A DNA stretch of 64,000 nucleotides, from positions 496,001 to 560,000 of the forward strand of contig NZ_AP018718.1 in NCBI RefSeq assembly GCF_003966565.1. Reading direction: 5' to 3'. Each line of letters opens with the position of its first letter. Positions within the stretch are counted from its first letter, which is position 1. The DNA comes from Sulfuricystis multivorans. GTDB taxonomy: Bacteria; Pseudomonadota; Gammaproteobacteria; Burkholderiales; Rhodocyclaceae. A program made the position numbers and the translations under genes. The notes under the pieces are model-generated. The model was given only the letters and a program-made list of their open reading frames with translations. It did not search any database and was not told where the DNA came from. Below are positions 9,142-17,834 of the stretch, piece by piece.

Positions 9142-9782
9142 AGCCCTTTACCTCCCTCGATGGCCTCGTCTGCCCACTCGACCGCGCGAACGTCGACACC
9201 GACGCGATCATCCCGAAGCAGTTTTTGAAGTCGATCAAGCGTTCCGGCTTCGGGCCGTATCTATTCGACGAATGGCGCTATGAGGACATCGGTCAGCCTG
9301 GCATGGATTGCAGCAAGCGCCCGCTCAAAAAAGATTTCGTCCTCAACCAGCCGCGCTACCAGGGCGCGCAGATCCTGCTCACGCGCGACAACTTCGGTTG
9401 CGGCTCGAGCCGCGAACACGCCCCATGGGCGATCGCCGATTACGGTTTCCGGGTCATCATCGCGCCTTCGTTCGCCGATATCTTCTTCTCCAACTGCTAC
9501 AAGAACGGCATCCTGCCGATCGTCGCCGCGCACGAGATCGTCGATCGGCTATTCCGTGAATGTGAGGCGACCCCCGGCTATCGCCTGCACGTCGATTTGG
9601 AGACGCAGACCGTGCGCCTGCCCAGCGGCGATACGTTTTCCTTCGAGATCACGCCGCACCGCAAGCACTGCCTGATGAACGGCCTCGACGAAATCGGCCT
9701 GACGCTACAGCACGCCGACGAGATCCGCGCCTTCGAGGAAAGACACAAGGCCGCCCAGCCCTGGCTTTTTGCGTCACAGTAA
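9138..9782 (+). CDS. leuD: 3-isopropylmalate dehydratase small subunit
   Basis: A 214-residue swivel-domain partner of LeuC. It begins [31 protein letters not shown] and contains the catalytic-loop hallmark [15 protein letters not shown] and [17 protein letters not shown]. The ATG at 9138 overlaps the leuC stop (ATGA), so the longer open frame upstream is not used. leuB, which commonly follows leuCD in betaproteobacteria, is not here; cfa comes next after 88 bp. Confidence 0.96.
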   Translation: MKPFTSLDGLVCPLDRANVDTDAIIPKQFLKSIKRSGFGPYLFDEWRYEDIGQPGMDCSKRPLKKDFVLNQPRYQGAQILLTRDNFGCGSSREHAPWAIADYGFRVIIAPSFADIFFSNCYKNGILPIVAAHEIVDRLFRECEATPGYRLHVDLETQTVRLPSGDTFSFEITPHRKHCLMNGLDEIGLTLQHADEIRAFEERHKAAQPWLFASQ

Positions 9783-9870
9783 GCCGATTCCCTCGAGGAT
9801 TGCCCGCGGCGGCGAACTGGGGCATAGTTGACATGCTTGCCCACTTCTTCGTGGTGATGGGGAGGTATGC

Positions 9871-11034
9871 ATGGAAACCTGTTCCGGGCACGATTGGCGC
9901 GCGGAAAGCAACCACTCCGCCCCGCCGGCCGTTCTGGCCGAGCTGGCGTCATCCTGCGGCGTGTGCTTCAATGGCGATGCGCCGTGGGACATCCGTGTCC
10001 ATGATGAGGATGTTTATCGCTTGATCCTGACGCGCGGTCCGCTGGGCTTTGGCGAAGCCTACATGGACGGCCTGTGGGACTGCGCACGGCTCGACGAGCT
10101 GTTCCACCGGCTACTCAAACATCGCATCGACGAGCGGCTCGGCGGCTGGAACCGGTTGCGTCTGCTCGGTGAGATGTTGCGGCATCGGCTGTTCAACCTG
10201 CAGTCGCCGCGTCGCGCCTTCCAGGTCGGCATCGAGCACTACGATATCGGCAACGACGTCTTCGCCGCGATGCTCGATCCGACGATGAGCTACTCGTGCG
10301 CCTATTGGCAGGATGCCGCGGATCTGGCCACTGCCCAGCGTGCCAAGCTCGATCTGGTCTGCCGCAAGCTCGAGCTCAAAGCCGGCGAGCGAGTGCTCGA
10401 GATCGGATGCGGCTGGGGCGGTTTCGCGCATTATGCAGCGACCCATTACGGCGTCGAGGTGTTCGGCATCACGGTCTCGAAAGAGCAGCAGCGGCTTGCG
10501 GCCGAGCGCTGCGCCGGCTTGCCGGTCAACATCGCATTGCTGGATTACCGGCAGGTGACCGGACAGTTTGACAAGATCGTCTCGATCGGCATGTTCGAGC
10601 ACGTCGGACCGAAGAATTACCCGGCCTATTTCGAGGTTGCGCGGCGTGCGCTGGCACCCGAAGGGTTGTTTCTCCTCCATACCATCGGCATCGACCACAC
10701 GACGCCGCATACCGATCCGTGGATCGACAAATACATCTTCCCGAACGGCAAGCTGCCCTCGGCCGCCGAGATCGCGCGCGCGATCGATGGCCGTTTCGTC
10801 CTCGAGGATTGGCACAACTTTGGCCCCGATTACGACCGCACCCTGATGGCCTGGTGGGAGAACTTCGACCGCGCCTGGCCAATGCTGGCGCCAAAATACG
10901 GCGAACGTTTCCGGCGCATGTGGCGGTATTACCTGATGAGCTGCGCTGGCTTCTTCCGCTCGCGCCAGGGCCAGTTGTGGCAGCTGGTGTTGAGCCGGCC
11001 CGAGCGGAGCGGCGATTACCGCTCGATACGCTGA
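9871..11034 (+). CDS. cfa: Cyclopropane-fatty-acyl-phospholipid synthase
   Basis: A 387-residue enzyme that adds a methylene bridge from S-adenosylmethionine to unsaturated acyl chains of membrane phospholipids, commonly in stationary phase or acid stress. The N-terminal lipid-binding domain (to about residue 120) leads to the family signature VGIEHYDIGNDVFAAMLDPTMSYSCAYW, then the SAM motif VLEIGCGWGGFAHYAA (about 174-189), MFEHVG, and the C-terminal FHNFG-like WHNFGPDY with YYLMSCAGFFRSR. GGGAGG lies before the ATG. It is followed convergently by the TPMT-like gene only 27 bp away. Confidence 0.95.
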   Translation: METCSGHDWRAESNHSAPPAVLAELASSCGVCFNGDAPWDIRVHDEDVYRLILTRGPLGFGEAYMDGLWDCARLDELFHRLLKHRIDERLGGWNRLRLLGEMLRHRLFNLQSPRRAFQVGIEHYDIGNDVFAAMLDPTMSYSCAYWQDAADLATAQRAKLDLVCRKLELKAGERVLEIGCGWGGFAHYAATHYGVEVFGITVSKEQQRLAAERCAGLPVNIALLDYRQVTGQFDKIVSIGMFEHVGPKNYPAYFEVARRALAPEGLFLLHTIGIDHTTPHTDPWIDKYIFPNGKLPSAAEIARAIDGRFVLEDWHNFGPDYDRTLMAWWENFDRAWPMLAPKYGERFRRMWRYYLMSCAGFFRSRQGQLWQLVLSRPERSGDYRSIR

Positions 11035-11061
11035 AACTCGGCGGCTTCGGGACGGCACCTC

Positions 11062-11676
11062 TCACTTGCGGATCAGCACCACCGCCAGTTCCTCGCGTTC
11101 GATACGCCGATTCTCGATGCGTGGATAGGGGGGCTTAGGCCATTCCCAGAGCGTCGCCGGAAACAGCGCGCGCATCGCATTGATGTCGCAATGGTAGGGC
11201 GGGCCTTCGATGAAGCCCTCGGCCGACGAGGCGCGCGGTGCCTGCAGAAAGAGCGCCAGTAGCTTGCCGCCGGGCTTGAGCCAGGCATGAAGCTGCGCGG
11301 CATAGCGCGTCCAGTAGTCCGGATAGAGCGCGCACAGACAGGTCTGCTCGAACACTGCATCCACTGGCGCAGTCGGCTGCCAGTGCAACACGTCGGCATC
11401 GACGAGATTGGCGTGAGTGCCATCGCGCTCCAGCAGCCTGCGGCATAGCGCCAGCGCCTGCGGCGCGAAGTCGATGCCAGTGACTTGCAGGCCGACGGCG
11501 GCAAGCGCGGCGACTTCCCAGCCTTGCCCGCAACCGGGCACGATGATGGTCTGTCCGGCTGCGAGCATGTCATCGGCGAGCCATTGCAGCAGCTGTGGAT
11601 TCGCTTCGCCGCGATCCCAAGGGATGTTGCCGGTGACGAAGCGTTCGTTCCAGAATTCGCGTGTCGGTCCATTCAT
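11062..11676 (-). CDS. TPMT-like SAM-dependent methyltransferase (thiol/halide type)
   Basis: A 204-residue class I methyltransferase of the thiopurine methyltransferase family. It shows the N-terminal FWNERFVTGNIPWDRGEANPQL, the SAM-binding IIVPGCGQGWEVAALAAVGLQVTGID near residues 45-70, and FEQTCLCALYPDYW with PPYHCD downstream. Family members methylate small thiols, sulfide, tellurite/selenite or halides; the substrate cannot be told here. Its ATG overlaps the stop of the upstream U32 pseudogene (ATGA), so it was probably translationally coupled to it. Convergent with cfa. Confidence 0.82.
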   Translation of the reverse strand: MNGPTREFWNERFVTGNIPWDRGEANPQLLQWLADDMLAAGQTIIVPGCGQGWEVAALAAVGLQVTGIDFAPQALALCRRLLERDGTHANLVDADVLHWQPTAPVDAVFEQTCLCALYPDYWTRYAAQLHAWLKPGGKLLALFLQAPRASSAEGFIEGPPYHCDINAMRALFPATLWEWPKPPYPRIENRRIEREELAVVLIRK

Positions 11677-12141
11677 GTTTTTGCTCCGTTGAGGACGTGG
11701 GCCTTGATGCGCCCGACGACGTGCATTTCGCAGGCGCGGCAGTCAAAGGTGAGCGTCAGGCGCTCGCTGTCATGGATCAGGGTCATTGGGTCGGCGTGCA
11801 CCTGCCCTTGTACCCCAGTCACTCCCTTGGCCTGCTACGGGCAAAGGCTGAAGGCATGGCGCAGGCAGTGCTTGGTGATCATCAACGCAACCTCGCCGGT
11901 TTCCTCGATGGCTTCGTAAGTGGGCTTGATCGGTTTGTGACGTCATGCTTTTCGTAGAAGCACCGCGCTGCGCCGTGCGAATTCGACCGACGCGGCGATG
12001 TCGGCGATCGGGTTGCCAGCCTTCTCGCGCGCAGCGAAAGCCGGCCAGCCGATAAACGGCATCGGCGCCGTGCAGGATCGCCTGGCGACCGAACTCGGCG
12101 GTGCGGGCGGCGGGGAGCGGTTCGATGCGGCGGGCGGTCAT
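11673..12141 (-). pseudogene. U32 peptidase-family gene (RlhA-like), both ends kept, middle deleted
   Basis: Read from 12141 downward, the protein starts MTARRIEPLPAARTAEFGRQAI...HGADAVY, a U32-family N-terminus. A single-base frameshift near 12052 moves the expected continuation (IGWPAFAAREKAGNPIADIA) to another frame. After a large deletion (junction about 11940-11970) the C-terminal end resumes in a third frame: KPIKPTYEAIEETGEVALM...KHCLRHAFSLCP, a TAG at 11835-11837 where Lys is expected, then VTGVQGQVHADPMTLIHDSE and FDCRACEMHVVGRIK. Family members of this subtype are about 650 residues and E. coli RlhA hydroxylates 23S rRNA C2501, so roughly three quarters are gone. Fills most of the 520-bp gap between the methyltransferase and crp-like genes. 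Confidence 0.85.
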
Positions 12142-12196
12142 GAAAGTCGGCTCTGGCGGGACGGCACGGAGGGGGAATGCGGCGGGATGGTGCCGC

Positions 12197-12901
12197 TCAG
12201 CCGCCGAATCTTCTCAGCCCGTCGAGGTCGAGGATCGTGATGCCGCCGTATTCGACACGCAGGAAACCGGCATCCTCGAGCAGTTTGAGTGAGCGATTGA
12301 CGCGCTGGCGGGAGACGCCGGCGAGATGGCCGAGTTCCTCCTGCGAGATGGTCAGCGTCGCGTTCTGACCGGGATAGAGCACCGGGTTGAACATGATCGA
12401 GATGCTACGTGCGACGCGCGTGTCGGTGTCGTGCAGACGCTCGGATTCGAGGAGACCGATGAACTGGCCGAGGCGCTCGTTGATCTGCTCGATGATCGCG
12501 TGGTTGAAGGCGATGCTGTGATCGAGCAGCCAGTGGAAGGTGTCGCGCTTCATGCACGCGATGCGTGTGTCGCGCAGCGCGATCACATCATAGCGGCGCG
12601 GCTCGGGTTTCAGGAGCGAGCCTTCGCCGAACCAGCCGCCGGTCGGAATGCCGGCGTAGGAGGCGGTCTTGCCGGTCACCCAGTCGGAGGACATCTTCGC
12701 CAGCCCGTCGATGATGCCGATCCAGCAGTTCGGCATCTCACCCTGACGGCAGATGAAACCGCCGGCGGGAATGCGCTTCTCGACCATGCCCTGGCGGGCA
12801 CGCGTAAGCTCATCGGGCGACAGATTGCGCGCCCAGCGGGAGAGTGCGATTGCATCGTCGAGGGTCGGCGAGGCGTTGAATTTGCTGGAATTGTCAGGCA
12901 C
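12197..12901 (-). CDS. Crp/Fnr-family transcriptional regulator
   Basis: A 234-residue regulator with an N-terminal cyclic-nucleotide-binding-type beta barrel (about residues 35-150) and a C-terminal winged helix-turn-helix (SQEELGHLAGVSRQRVNRSLKLLEDAGFL, about 188-216) of the HTH_Crp type. There is no Fnr cysteine cluster. The start is GTG at 12901; no Shine-Dalgarno sequence precedes it, and a TATAAT ends six bases upstream, so the transcript may be leaderless. The next in-frame ATG (residue 39) would cut into the sensor domain. It is divergent from the acyl-CoA synthetase/ABC transporter cluster, which it might control; target and ligand are unknown. Confidence 0.88.
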   Translation of the reverse strand: MPDNSSKFNASPTLDDAIALSRWARNLSPDELTRARQGMVEKRIPAGGFICRQGEMPNCWIGIIDGLAKMSSDWVTGKTASYAGIPTGGWFGEGSLLKPEPRRYDVIALRDTRIACMKRDTFHWLLDHSIAFNHAIIEQINERLGQFIGLLESERLHDTDTRVARSISIMFNPVLYPGQNATLTISQEELGHLAGVSRQRVNRSLKLLEDAGFLRVEYGGITILDLDGLRRFGG

Positions 12902-12907
12902 GCGACA

Positions 12908-12913
12908 ATTATA
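12908..12913 (-). promoter_or_regulatory. -10 element of the Crp/Fnr-family gene, implying a leaderless mRNA
   Basis: TATAAT on the minus strand, followed by six bases and then the GTG start codon, so transcription would begin on or next to the start codon. No strong -35 is visible. An inverted repeat TTGTC-N8-GACAA (12891-12908) straddles the start codon and could be an autoregulatory site. Confidence 0.5.
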
Positions 12914-13044
12914 GGCGGCCAGCCAAGTTAAGGTTCGAGCAGATTCGGAACGATCGACCTTGCCAGAGGAATGCTTGGCGGGATAAAACGAGCATAGCCG
13001 CCCCCTGGCGGCACGAAGATGCGTGATCGGATGGAGGAGTTGGC

Positions 13045-15015
13045 ATGACCGTTGGCGTATCGGGAGGCGAACCCGATCGGCTCGATACCTTCCCGCGCCT
13101 CATGTTGGCGCATGCGCGCGAGCGTGGCGACCGGCCGGCGATCCGCGAGAAGGATCTCGGCATCTGGCAGACCTGGACCTGGGCGCAGGTCGCGCGTGAG
13201 GTGCGCGGCATGGCTTGCGGACTGGCCGAGCTGGGTTTCAGGCGTGGCGACCGGCTGGCCATCATCGGCGACAATCGGCCGCGACTGTACTGGGCGATGT
13301 GCGCCGCGCAGATGCTCGGCGGCATTCCGGTGCCGCTCTACCAGGATGCCGTCGCGCAGGAAATGACTTTCGTGCTGCAGGATGCCGGCGTGCACATCGC
13401 GATCGTCGAAGATCAGGAGCAGGTCGATAAGCTGCTGGAAATCAAGGAGCAATGTCCGGCACTCGAGCACATCGTCTATGACGATCCGCGCGGCATGCGC
13501 CATTACACGCAAGCCTTCCTGCACGGCCTCGACGAGATCGTCGCGGCCGGCAAGATCCATGACGGGAATCAGCCCGACTTCATCGAACGGGAAATCGTCT
13601 TGGGGCGCCCCGAGGATGTGTCGATCATCCTCTATACCTCCGGCACGACCGGCAAGCCCAAAGGGGTCTGCCAAACCCATGCCTCATTCATCGCCGCCGC
13701 ACGCGGCGGATGCGGCTTCGATGGCCTCACCGAAACCGACGAGGTGCTCTCCTACCTGCCAATGGCCTGGGTCGGCGACCACCTGTTTTCCTACGCCCAG
13801 GCGTTGGTCGCGGGCTTCACGGTGAATTGCCCGGAATCGGGGGATACGGTGATGAACGACATGCGCGAGATCGGTCCGACCTTCTATTTCGCGCCGCCGC
13901 GTGTGTTCGAGAACCTGCTCACTCAGGTGATGATCCGCATGGAGGATGCCGGTCGCATCAAGCGCGCGATGTTCGATTATTTCATGGCCGTGGCCAAGCG
14001 CTGCGGCGCCGACATCCTCGATGGCAAGCCCGTCGCGCTGGCGGATCGCATCTGGTATGCGCTCGGTGAAGTGCTCGTCTATGGGCCGCTCAGGAATGTG
14101 TTGGGCATGAGCCGGATTCGCGTCGCCTATACCGCTGGTGCGGCGATCGGGCCGGATCTGTTCCGCTTCTACCGTTCGATTGGCATCAATCTGAAGCAGC
14201 TCTATGGGCAAACCGAGACCTGCGCCTATGTCTGCTTGCAGCCGGATCGCCAGATCAAGCTCGATTCGGTCGGCCCGCCGGCGCCTGGCGTCGAGATCAA
14301 GATCGCCGCCAACGGCGAGATCCTCGTCAAAGGACCGATGCTGCTCAAGGAGTATTACCAGCGGCCGGATGCCACCGCCGAATCGATCAATGCCGAGGGC
14401 TATTTCATGACTGGCGATGCCGGTTTCCTCGACGAAGATGGGCACTTGAAGATCATCGACCGCGCCAAGGATGTCGGCAAGCTCAACAATGGCGCGGTGT
14501 TCGCGCCCAACTACATCGAGAACAAGCTCAAGTTCTTCTCCTACATCAAGGAGGCCGTCGCCTTTGGTAATGGCCGCGAGATGGTGTGCGCCTTCATCAA
14601 CATCGACATGGGCGCGGTCGGCAACTGGGCGGAACGACGCGGCATTCCCTACGCCGGTTATACCGATCTGGCCGGCAAGCCCGAGGTCTATCAGCTGATT
14701 CAGGACTGCGTCGAACAGGTGAATGCGGAGCTCGCGCGCGACGCGATGGTCGCCGATACGCAGATCCACCGCTTCCTGATCCTGCACAAGGAACTCGATC
14801 CGGATGACGACGAGCTGACCCGCACGCGCAAGGTGCGGCGCGGCTTCATTGCCGAAAAATATGCGATCCTGATCGACGCGCTCTATGGCGGCAAGTCCAA
14901 CCAGTACATCGAGACCGAGGTGAAATTCGAGGATGGCCGCCGCGGCAAGGTCGCCGCCGATCTCGCCATCCGCGACGTCAAGGTGTTTCCCGCCATTCAC
15001 GGGAGGGCGGCCTGA
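13045..15015 (+). CDS. AMP-dependent acyl-CoA synthetase (long-chain fatty acid--CoA ligase type)
   Basis: A 656-residue adenylate-forming ligase. The P-loop is intact (IILYTSGTTGKPKGVCQTH, about 195-213), with YGQTE for AMP binding, YFMTGDAGFLDEDG and IIDRAKD (A7/A8) downstream, so it should activate a carboxylic acid with ATP and CoA. Similarity is to FadD15-type long-chain ligases; chain-length or aromatic preference cannot be read. Preceded by GGAGG. Its TGA overlaps the ATG of the ABC ATPase gene by one base, so it is the first gene of the transporter operon, which argues that it activates the imported substrate. Confidence 0.9.
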   Translation: MTVGVSGGEPDRLDTFPRLMLAHARERGDRPAIREKDLGIWQTWTWAQVAREVRGMACGLAELGFRRGDRLAIIGDNRPRLYWAMCAAQMLGGIPVPLYQDAVAQEMTFVLQDAGVHIAIVEDQEQVDKLLEIKEQCPALEHIVYDDPRGMRHYTQAFLHGLDEIVAAGKIHDGNQPDFIEREIVLGRPEDVSIILYTSGTTGKPKGVCQTHASFIAAARGGCGFDGLTETDEVLSYLPMAWVGDHLFSYAQALVAGFTVNCPESGDTVMNDMREIGPTFYFAPPRVFENLLTQVMIRMEDAGRIKRAMFDYFMAVAKRCGADILDGKPVALADRIWYALGEVLVYGPLRNVLGMSRIRVAYTAGAAIGPDLFRFYRSIGINLKQLYGQTETCAYVCLQPDRQIKLDSVGPPAPGVEIKIAANGEILVKGPMLLKEYYQRPDATAESINAEGYFMTGDAGFLDEDGHLKIIDRAKDVGKLNNGAVFAPNYIENKLKFFSYIKEAVAFGNGREMVCAFINIDMGAVGNWAERRGIPYAGYTDLAGKPEVYQLIQDCVEQVNAELARDAMVADTQIHRFLILHKELDPDDDELTRTRKVRRGFIAEKYAILIDALYGGKSNQYIETEVKFEDGRRGKVAADLAIRDVKVFPAIHGRAA

Positions 15016-15797
15016 TGGCGAGGCAGATCGGCGACGTCATCCTCGATTTGCGCAATATCTCGCTGTCGTTCGGCGGGGTCAAGGCGCTGACCGACATTTC
15101 CTTCGACGTGCGCGAGCACGAAATCCGCGCCATCATCGGCCCGAACGGCGCCGGCAAGAGCTCGATGCTCAATGTCATCAACGGCGTCTATCATCCGCAG
15201 CAGGGTGAAATCATCTTCCACGGCGAGCATCGCAAGGACATGGATACCCACGCCGCGGCCGCCGCCGGCATCGCGCGTACCTTCCAGAACATCGCGCTGT
15301 TCAAGGGCATGAGCGTGCTCGACAATCTGATGGCGGGGCGCAGCCTGAAGATGAAATGCAATTTCCTGCAGCATGCGCTGTGGTGGGGGGCGGCCAGGCG
15401 CGAGGAATTGGAGCACCGTCGCAAAGTCGAGGAGATCATCGACTTCCTCGAAATCGAACACATCCGCAAGGTGCCGGTCGGCCGGCTGCCCTACGGTCTG
15501 CAAAAGCGCGTCGAACTTGGCCGGGCGCTCGCCGCCGAGCCGAAGATGCTGCTGTTGGATGAGCCGATGGCCGGCATGAACGTCGAGGAAAAGCAGGACA
15601 TGTGCCGCTTCATCCTTGATGTGAATGACCAGATGGGCACCACCATCGTGCTGATCGAGCACGACATGGGCGTGGTGATGGACATCTCGGACCGCGTCGT
15701 CGTGCTCGACTATGGCAAGAAGATCGCCGACGGCATGCCCGACGAAGTGAAGAACGATCCCGAGGTGATCGCAGCCTACCTCGGCACGCAGCATTGA
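15015..15797 (+). CDS. livG: Branched-chain-type ABC transporter ATP-binding protein (LivG type)
   Basis: A 260-residue cytoplasmic ATPase with Walker A GPNGAGKSS (about residue 42), the Q-loop FQNIALF and Walker B LLLDEPMAGM. The signature motif is atypical, LPYGLQKRVEL in place of LSGGQ-like, as is common in this subgroup. It belongs to the LivG half of the hydrophobic amino-acid transporter (HAAT) family. Overlaps the upstream ligase by one base and is 13 bp from livH. The family name does not fix the substrate: many HAAT systems import aromatic or aliphatic acids, urea or amides. Confidence 0.92.
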   Translation: MARQIGDVILDLRNISLSFGGVKALTDISFDVREHEIRAIIGPNGAGKSSMLNVINGVYHPQQGEIIFHGEHRKDMDTHAAAAAGIARTFQNIALFKGMSVLDNLMAGRSLKMKCNFLQHALWWGAARREELEHRRKVEEIIDFLEIEHIRKVPVGRLPYGLQKRVELGRALAAEPKMLLLDEPMAGMNVEEKQDMCRFILDVNDQMGTTIVLIEHDMGVVMDISDRVVVLDYGKKIADGMPDEVKNDPEVIAAYLGTQH

Positions 15798-15810
15798 GGA
15801 GACGCAAAAG

Positions 15811-16725
15811 ATGCAATTCTTCCTCGAAGTCCTGATCGGCGGCCTGCTCTCCGGCATCATGTATTCGCTGGTGGCGTTGGGCTTCGTGCTGATCTTCAAG
15901 GCCTCGGGCGTGCTCAATTTCGCTCAGGGGGCGATGGTGTTCTTCGCCGCGCTGTCATTGGTCGGCTGCATGGAAAAAGGAGCGCCGTTCTGGCTGGCCT
16001 TCATTCTCGCCTTCCTGATCATGACGCTGCTCGGCATCGCCACCGAAAAGTTCGTGTTGCGCAAGATGGTCAATCAGCCGCCGATCGCGCTGTTCATGGC
16101 GACCATCGGCCTGTCCTTCTTCATCGAGGGCCTGGCGCCCATGCTATGGGGCAACGCGGTGCGGCCGCTCGACATCGGTATCGTCGATGAGCCGATTCCC
16201 TGGATCCTCGACCACTGGAACATGGTGATCAGCAAGTTCGATCTGTTCGCTTCCGGCCTCGCGCTGGCCTTGGTGACCCTGCTGGCGCTGTTCTTCCAAT
16301 ACACCCGCGTCGGTCGGGCGCTGCGGGCAGTGGCCGACGATCATCAGGCCGCCCTGTCGATCGGCATCCCGCTGCAACACATCTGGGCGCTGGTCTGGGC
16401 GGTGGCCGGCTTCGTCGCGCTGGTGGCGGGCATGCTGTGGGGGGCGAGGAATGGCGTGCAGTTCGCACTCACCTTCACGGCACTGAAAGCTCTGCCGGTG
16501 CTGATCCTCGGCGGCTTCACCTCGGTGCCCGGCGCGATCGTAGGTGGGCTGATCATCGGCGCGACCGAGAAGCTCGCCGAGATCTACATTCCGCCGCTGA
16601 TGGCCGACATCTTCGGCGGCAACTTCGGCGGCATCGAAGGTTGGTTCCCGTATGTGATGGCGCTGCTATTCCTCCTCGTACGTCCCGAAGGCCTCTTCGG
16701 CGAGAAACACATCGACCGGGTATGA
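15811..16725 (+). CDS. livH: Branched-chain-type ABC transporter permease (LivH type)
   Basis: A 304-residue inner-membrane permease with about eight hydrophobic helices. It opens with MQFFLEVLIGGLLSGIMYSLVALGFVLIFKASGVLNFAQGAM, the LivH N-terminal signature, and has the conserved GARNGVQFALTFTALKALPVLILGGFTSVPGAIVGGLIIG near the end. GGAG before the ATG. Pairs with LivM to form the channel. Confidence 0.92.
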   Translation: MQFFLEVLIGGLLSGIMYSLVALGFVLIFKASGVLNFAQGAMVFFAALSLVGCMEKGAPFWLAFILAFLIMTLLGIATEKFVLRKMVNQPPIALFMATIGLSFFIEGLAPMLWGNAVRPLDIGIVDEPIPWILDHWNMVISKFDLFASGLALALVTLLALFFQYTRVGRALRAVADDHQAALSIGIPLQHIWALVWAVAGFVALVAGMLWGARNGVQFALTFTALKALPVLILGGFTSVPGAIVGGLIIGATEKLAEIYIPPLMADIFGGNFGGIEGWFPYVMALLFLLVRPEGLFGEKHIDRV

Positions 16726-16728
16726 GCG

Positions 16729-17805
16729 ATGATTTACCGAGAAACCGGACAGTTCAAGACCGATTATGCCGCCGACCAGCAGATCTTTCCGATCCGCCAG
16801 GATCGCGTCGGCATCGGCATCCTGCTCCTCTTGGCTTTCATCGTGGTGCCGCTCGCTGCCGGCAACTACTGGTTCAACGCGATTCTGATTCCGTTTTTGA
16901 TCTTCGCGCTGGCGGCGCTGGGGCTCAACATTTTGACCGGTTACGCCGGCCAACTCTCCCTCGGCTCGGCAGCCTTCATGGCGGTGGGGGCCTATGCGGC
17001 CTACAACTTCCAGGTGCGCATCGAGGGCATGCCGGTGCTCGTCTCCTTCATCCTCGCCGGCCTCACCGCGGCAGGGGTGGGCATCCTGTTCGGCCTGCCC
17101 TCCTTGCGCATCAAGGGTTTCTACCTTGCGGTGGCGACGCTGGCGGCACAGTTCTTCATCGTCTGGTGTCTGACCAAGTTTCCCTATCTGTCGAACAACT
17201 CGGCCTCGGGGGTAATCTCGGTGCCGAACGTCGAGATTCTCGGTTTCACCTTCGACACGCCGCAAAGCCGCTATCTGTTGGTGCTGACGATCGTCTCACT
17301 GCTGGCGCTGGCCGCGAAGAATATGGTGCGCTCGACCACCGGCCGCGCCTGGATGGCGGTGCGCGACATGGATGTGGCCGCCGAGGTGATCGGCATCCGG
17401 CTGATGCACACGAAGCTCTTGGCGTTCGCGGTGAGCTCCTTCTATTGCGGGGTGGCCGGCGCGCTCTACGCGTTCTGTTACCTCGGTTCGGTGGAACCCG
17501 ACGGCTTCTCGCTCGATCTGTCGTTCAAGATCCTGTTCATGATCATCGTCGGTGGGGTGGGCAGCATCCTCGGCAGCTTCCTCGGCGCGGCCTTCATCCT
17601 GCTCGTGCCGATCTTCCTCGATATCGCGCTGCCTTGGTTATCAGCCCTTTTCCACCTGCCCTTCGACAATGCCACGGTTTCGCACATCCAGCTGATGGTG
17701 TTTGGCGCGCTGATCATGTTCTTCCTGATCGTCGAGCCGCATGGCCTGGCGCGGCTGTGGCAGATCGGCAAGGAGAAACTGCGGCTGTGGCCGTTCCCGC
17801 ATTGA
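16729..17805 (+). CDS. livM: Branched-chain-type ABC transporter permease (LivM type)
   Basis: A 358-residue multi-spanning permease with the LivM signature ALGLNILTGYAGQLSLGSAAFMAVGAYAAY (about residues 62-91) and IIVGGVGSILGSFLGAAFI toward the C-terminus. Three bases separate it from livH, and livK starts 29 bp after its stop. The roughly 30-residue N-terminal cytoplasmic tail before the first helix is longer than in LivM proper but common in this subgroup. Confidence 0.92.
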   Translation: MIYRETGQFKTDYAADQQIFPIRQDRVGIGILLLLAFIVVPLAAGNYWFNAILIPFLIFALAALGLNILTGYAGQLSLGSAAFMAVGAYAAYNFQVRIEGMPVLVSFILAGLTAAGVGILFGLPSLRIKGFYLAVATLAAQFFIVWCLTKFPYLSNNSASGVISVPNVEILGFTFDTPQSRYLLVLTIVSLLALAAKNMVRSTTGRAWMAVRDMDVAAEVIGIRLMHTKLLAFAVSSFYCGVAGALYAFCYLGSVEPDGFSLDLSFKILFMIIVGGVGSILGSFLGAAFILLVPIFLDIALPWLSALFHLPFDNATVSHIQLMVFGALIMFFLIVEPHGLARLWQIGKEKLRLWPFPH

Positions 17806-17834
17806 TTCATGACAACCACGAAGAGGAGACCCAA

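Noticed and set aside
8943-9782. 279-codon version of leuD
   Set aside because: The extra N-terminus overlaps leuC in another frame; the ATG at 9138 begins the conserved protein.
9828-9860. TTGACA upstream of cfa as a promoter
   Set aside because: No acceptable -10 at 16-18 bases.
11661-11957. 98-codon plus-strand open frame
   Set aside because: Opposite strand of the U32 pseudogene, whose family motifs are clear.
13684-15000. 438-codon minus-strand open frame
   Set aside because: Shadow of the acyl-CoA synthetase gene.
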